Shown here piece by piece: positions 13,080 through 15,752 of a stretch of 15,752 nucleotides of DNA. The notes under the pieces are model-generated. The model made no database searches, was not told where the DNA came from, and worked only from the letters and a program-made list of their open reading frames with translations. The DNA lies in contig USIX01000044.1 of assembly GCA_900554895.1 (NCBI GenBank), positions 1 through 15,752 of the forward strand, given 5' to 3'. How positions within the stretch are numbered: the first letter of the stretch is position 1; every line of letters begins with the position of its first letter. Source of the DNA: an uncultured Megamonas sp. (GTDB taxonomy: Bacteria; Bacillota; Negativicutes; Selenomonadales; Selenomonadaceae). Both the position numbers and the translations under genes were made by a program.

Positions 13080-13883
13080 ATGAAAAAAATATATGTTGTT
13101 GCCGCCATTATAAAAAATCAGGATAAAATTTTGGCAGCAAAAAGAAATTACGGTGAACTTAAAGGCTTTTGGGAGTTCCCAGGCGGAAAGGTAAATACAG
13201 ACGAATTGCCAGAAACGGCGTTGCAAAGAGAATTGCAAGAAGAACTCAGTACGGATATTCAGATAGAAAAATATTTCACAGGAATTGAATATGATTATCC
13301 GGATTTTCACATGAAAATGGATTGCTATATTTGTACGGCGGATAATTTTAAAATAAACAAGGCTGTTCACAGTGAATTTAAATGGTTGGATTTACAGTCC
13401 TTAGACAGCGTAAAATGGTTAGAAGCTGATAAAATAATCGTAAACAGGCTAAAAATTTATTTAAGCCGTACAATTCTGGTCAGTGCCTGTCTGCTCGGTG
13501 AAAATTGCAAATATAACGGTGGAAATAATCATAATCAAAATGTAATTAATTTAATCAAAGGAAAAAATATAATTAAAATCTGCCCGGAAATTCTGGCTGA
13601 CTTGCCGTTACCGCGTAAGCCGGTTGAAATATTAAACGGTAAAATCATTACAGAAGATAAAAAAGATATGACAAAGCTTTATGTAGATAGTGCCCGAAAA
13701 GCCGTGGAAAATATTCAAGATAAAAAAATTGATTTAAGTATTTTAAAAGCCAACAGCCCTACCTGTGGCAGCAAATTTATTTATGACGGAACTTTTTCTC
13801 ATACGCTTATAAAAGGAAGCGGTATTTTTGCCCAAATGATAAAAGAAAAAAATATCATGATAATAAGTGAACAGGATATATAA
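13080..13883 (+). CDS. fusion of a MutT-like Nudix hydrolase and a DUF523 (TudS-like) domain
   Basis: A 267-residue two-domain protein. Residues 1-128 are a Nudix hydrolase with box G36-x5-E42-x7-R50-E51-L52-x-E54-E55, as in MutT, though the Gly near the box end is Ser57; WEFPGGK (31-37) also fits the MutT/8-oxo-dGTPase subgroup. Residues 131-262 are DUF523: SACLLGENC with Cys137/Cys143, KICPE with Cys168, LPLPRKPVEI, and LKANSPTCGS with Cys229, then YDGTFS. DUF523 includes TudS, a 4Fe-4S thiouracil desulfidase; Cys137, Cys168 and Cys229 sit in the conserved cluster motifs. Cleansing damaged or thiolated nucleotides is a reasonable inference. Ribosome site AGGAG (13063-13067), 12 bases away. 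The gene looks more AT-rich than its neighbours. Confidence 0.9.
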   Translation: MKKIYVVAAIIKNQDKILAAKRNYGELKGFWEFPGGKVNTDELPETALQRELQEELSTDIQIEKYFTGIEYDYPDFHMKMDCYICTADNFKINKAVHSEFKWLDLQSLDSVKWLEADKIIVNRLKIYLSRTILVSACLLGENCKYNGGNNHNQNVINLIKGKNIIKICPEILADLPLPRKPVEILNGKIITEDKKDMTKLYVDSARKAVENIQDKKIDLSILKANSPTCGSKFIYDGTFSHTLIKGSGIFAQMIKEKNIMIISEQDI

Positions 13884-13942
13884 ATTTCTGGTTATCGTTC
13901 ATATTTACTTTGATAGAAAAAGCAGAATAAACACAAATAAAA

Positions 13943-13983
13943 CCGCTCTTATTTTGGGATATAACTTTCAAAAATAAGAGCGG
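13943..13983 (-). terminator. intrinsic terminator of the uridine-kinase-like gene
   Basis: CCGCTCTTATTTT (13943-13955) pairs perfectly with 13971-13983 around a 15-base loop. On the - strand it is followed by TTTTATTTG, fitting termination of the gene ending at 14059; on the + strand no T run follows, but the hairpin may still protect the 3' end of the convergent Nudix-DUF523 transcript. Confidence 0.75.
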
Positions 13984-14058
13984 CAATAAAAAAAAATAGT
14001 TACAAAATAGTAACAAATACTATATTGATGTTATAGAAATCTTAATAAATAGGTGTAT

Positions 14059-15678
14059 TTAAAAGAAACACGATTTACCTATAAATTCACGCAGTATGGA
14101 ATTGTTCGGGATATCATCTTCGTTTTGAATATCATCAAAATAATCAAGAAAATCTATCAGTCGTTTGGAAACATTATATTCCAGAAGAGTGGCGTCTATT
14201 TTGTTCAGCAGCGGTTTAGCGTATTTTTTTAAGATACTCAGTTCATAGATAAGTGCCGAATTGAACATGACATCGGCATTTTCCTGATAAGGAAAAATAT
14301 TTTTATTTTCGCCGGCACGTACTTCACTCCATTGACGAATTGTTTTTAACGGATGAGAACCGCGGAACTGATTATCACGGACAATGCGGCGGATAAGACG
14401 GGCGGCTGTGGTCGGTATGCGGTTGTGACCATCAATAGCCAGCTGTGTAAGTGCACTGATATAGATTTTATATTTCATATTATTGGGAATATCTTTCGTC
14501 AGTTCATCATTAAGACCGTGAATTCCTTCTATAATAATCGGCTGATTTTTTTCCACCTGCACAATATGATTTCTCCACTCACGATAACCGGTAGTAAAAT
14601 TGTATACAGGTATTTCCACCGGCTCGCCATTTAAAAGTGCCAGCATATGTTTATTGAACAAATCCAAATCAAGCGCATATAATGATTCGAAATCATATTC
14701 ACCGTGTTCGTTTTTCGGTGTCAGTTCCCGGTCAAGAAAATAATCATCAAGCGAAATGGACGTAGGATTAAGTCCGTTGACAAGCAGTTGTATGCGCAGT
14801 CTCTGAGCAAAAGTCGTTTTACCGGAAGAAGAAGGACCTGCAATCAGTATCAGGCGTAAATGCTGAGTATCTTCAACAATATGGTCGGCAATCTGAGCGA
14901 TTTTCTTTTCATGCAGTGCTTCCGATATACGAATTATATCGCCGCTTTTATTTTCTTTAATATAGTCGTTTAAATTCGTTACGTAATTACATCTTAAAAT
15001 ATCCGCCCAGCGGTCGGCTTCCGATAAAATCATGGAAAGTTTACGCTGTTTCATGGCAGGAGGAATTTGGTCCGGATTTTCTTTAAGCGGCGTGCGCAGA
15101 ATGAGACCGGGGCTGTAAAAATCAAGTGCAAACTTATCGAGCAGCTCCGTGTTGTATAGCATCGGGCCGTACAGATAGTCATAATATCCGGAGCAGTAAT
15201 ACAGACTTACAATATCCTGTTTTAATGATTCTATCAGCTTGGATTTTTCGATTTGTTGCGATTCCCGAAATAATGCGACAGCATCTTCGCGCGGCAGTGA
15301 AATTTTAAGAATATCCTTTTTCTTTGCAATAAACTCACGCATTTTTTCTTCGATACGGATAACATCTTCCGCCGTCAAATCACCTTTGGGCAGAAGTTCG
15401 CAATAAACACCGTTATTAACGGAATGCTCAACGACAACCTCCTTGTCAGGATAAAGCAGATTTACGGAAGCCATCATAATAAATAAGATACTGCGCTGAT
15501 AAGCAAGTATGCCGTCTTCCTGTGTCATATCGATAAATTCTATCTGCGAAGCCGGAGTTATATCCGTTTGCAGGTCGCGCAGAAGATTGTCGATTTTTAC
15601 AGCCGTTATTAATGCTGTATGTTTTTGCTGTTCTTTCTGAGCCATTTCTATCAGTGGATATTTTTTTAATTTAAACAC
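14059..15678 (-). CDS. uridine-kinase/phosphoribulokinase-family nucleoside kinase with ThrRS-like N-terminal domains
   Basis: A 539-residue protein. Residues about 20-65 resemble a TGS-like ubiquitin-fold region (ending DGILAYQRSI, 55-64). Residues about 66-200 resemble the second additional domain of threonyl-tRNA synthetase (VVVEHSVNNGVYCEL, 81-95). Residues about 270-480 are the P-loop kinase: GPSSSGKTTF (281-290), ISLDDYF (308-314), YDFESLYALD (328-337), IIEGIHGLN (382-390) and the basic lid RLIRRIVRDN (427-436). This three-part architecture is known from the Thermotoga uridine-kinase-related protein TM0751 and many Firmicutes. It probably phosphorylates uridine/cytidine or a related nucleoside. 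The start is GTG, supported by AAGGAGGG six bases upstream; no ATG start precedes it. The gene has its own terminator; its promoter lies near or beyond the window edge. Confidence 0.85.
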   Translation of the reverse strand: MFKLKKYPLIEMAQKEQQKHTALITAVKIDNLLRDLQTDITPASQIEFIDMTQEDGILAYQRSILFIMMASVNLLYPDKEVVVEHSVNNGVYCELLPKGDLTAEDVIRIEEKMREFIAKKKDILKISLPREDAVALFRESQQIEKSKLIESLKQDIVSLYYCSGYYDYLYGPMLYNTELLDKFALDFYSPGLILRTPLKENPDQIPPAMKQRKLSMILSEADRWADILRCNYVTNLNDYIKENKSGDIIRISEALHEKKIAQIADHIVEDTQHLRLILIAGPSSSGKTTFAQRLRIQLLVNGLNPTSISLDDYFLDRELTPKNEHGEYDFESLYALDLDLFNKHMLALLNGEPVEIPVYNFTTGYREWRNHIVQVEKNQPIIIEGIHGLNDELTKDIPNNMKYKIYISALTQLAIDGHNRIPTTAARLIRRIVRDNQFRGSHPLKTIRQWSEVRAGENKNIFPYQENADVMFNSALIYELSILKKYAKPLLNKIDATLLEYNVSKRLIDFLDYFDDIQNEDDIPNNSILREFIGKSCFF

Positions 15679-15752
15679 AAAAATCCCTCCTTAATATAGT
15701 AATATTATTATGCAAATGTTTTTAATATCATCTGATTTCTTAAAAGAGATGT

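Noticed and set aside
1..15752. tRNA or rRNA genes, insertion sequences
   Set aside because: No cloverleaf with a TTCGA-type arm, no rRNA signature and no transposase or paired terminal inverted repeats were seen on either strand.

Overview
The window joins two regions. Positions 1 to about 2,800 look like the right end of a tailed-phage genome, probably an integrated prophage: the last codons of an upstream gene, a small structural-module protein, a 51-residue zinc-ribbon protein, a secreted YfiM-like protein, a class-4 type holin, an Amidase_3 endolysin and a 94-residue single-membrane-span protein, all on the + strand and AT-rich. A strong bidirectional hairpin and about 300 bp of repeat-rich noncoding DNA follow. 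No integrase is visible, so the prophage reading rests on gene content and the abrupt change in strand and composition.

From about 3,080 to the end is a chromosome-like stretch, mostly on the - strand and mostly of single-gene units, each ending in its own hairpin terminator. In order: a large redox fusion (CoA-disulfide-reductase type flavoprotein, rhodanese, siroheme sulfite/nitrite-reductase-like domain, two 4Fe-4S motifs); a UvrD/PcrA-type helicase with a DnaQ-like exonuclease domain inserted in it; a secreted helical protein of unknown function; a + strand excisionase-type helix-turn-helix protein; a 628-residue glutamine synthetase with a long leader; a GldA-like metal-dependent dehydrogenase; a + strand Nudix-DUF523 (TudS-like) fusion; and a uridine-kinase-type protein carrying a ThrRS-like N-terminal region.

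The organism is inferred to be a low-GC anaerobe, most likely a Firmicute of the Negativicutes (Selenomonas/Megamonas-like). This rests on strong AGGAGG-type ribosome sites, the oxygen-sensitive redox enzyme, the family mix and AT-rich spacers; it is recognition, not proof. If right, the host has an outer membrane, which matters for the phage lysis genes.

The host genes do not form one pathway. The most notable themes are unusual domain fusions (helicase plus proofreading-type exonuclease, Nudix plus thiouracil-desulfidase-like domain, flavoprotein plus rhodanese plus sulfite reductase) and structured noncoding DNA around the glutamine synthetase and the excisionase-like gene.
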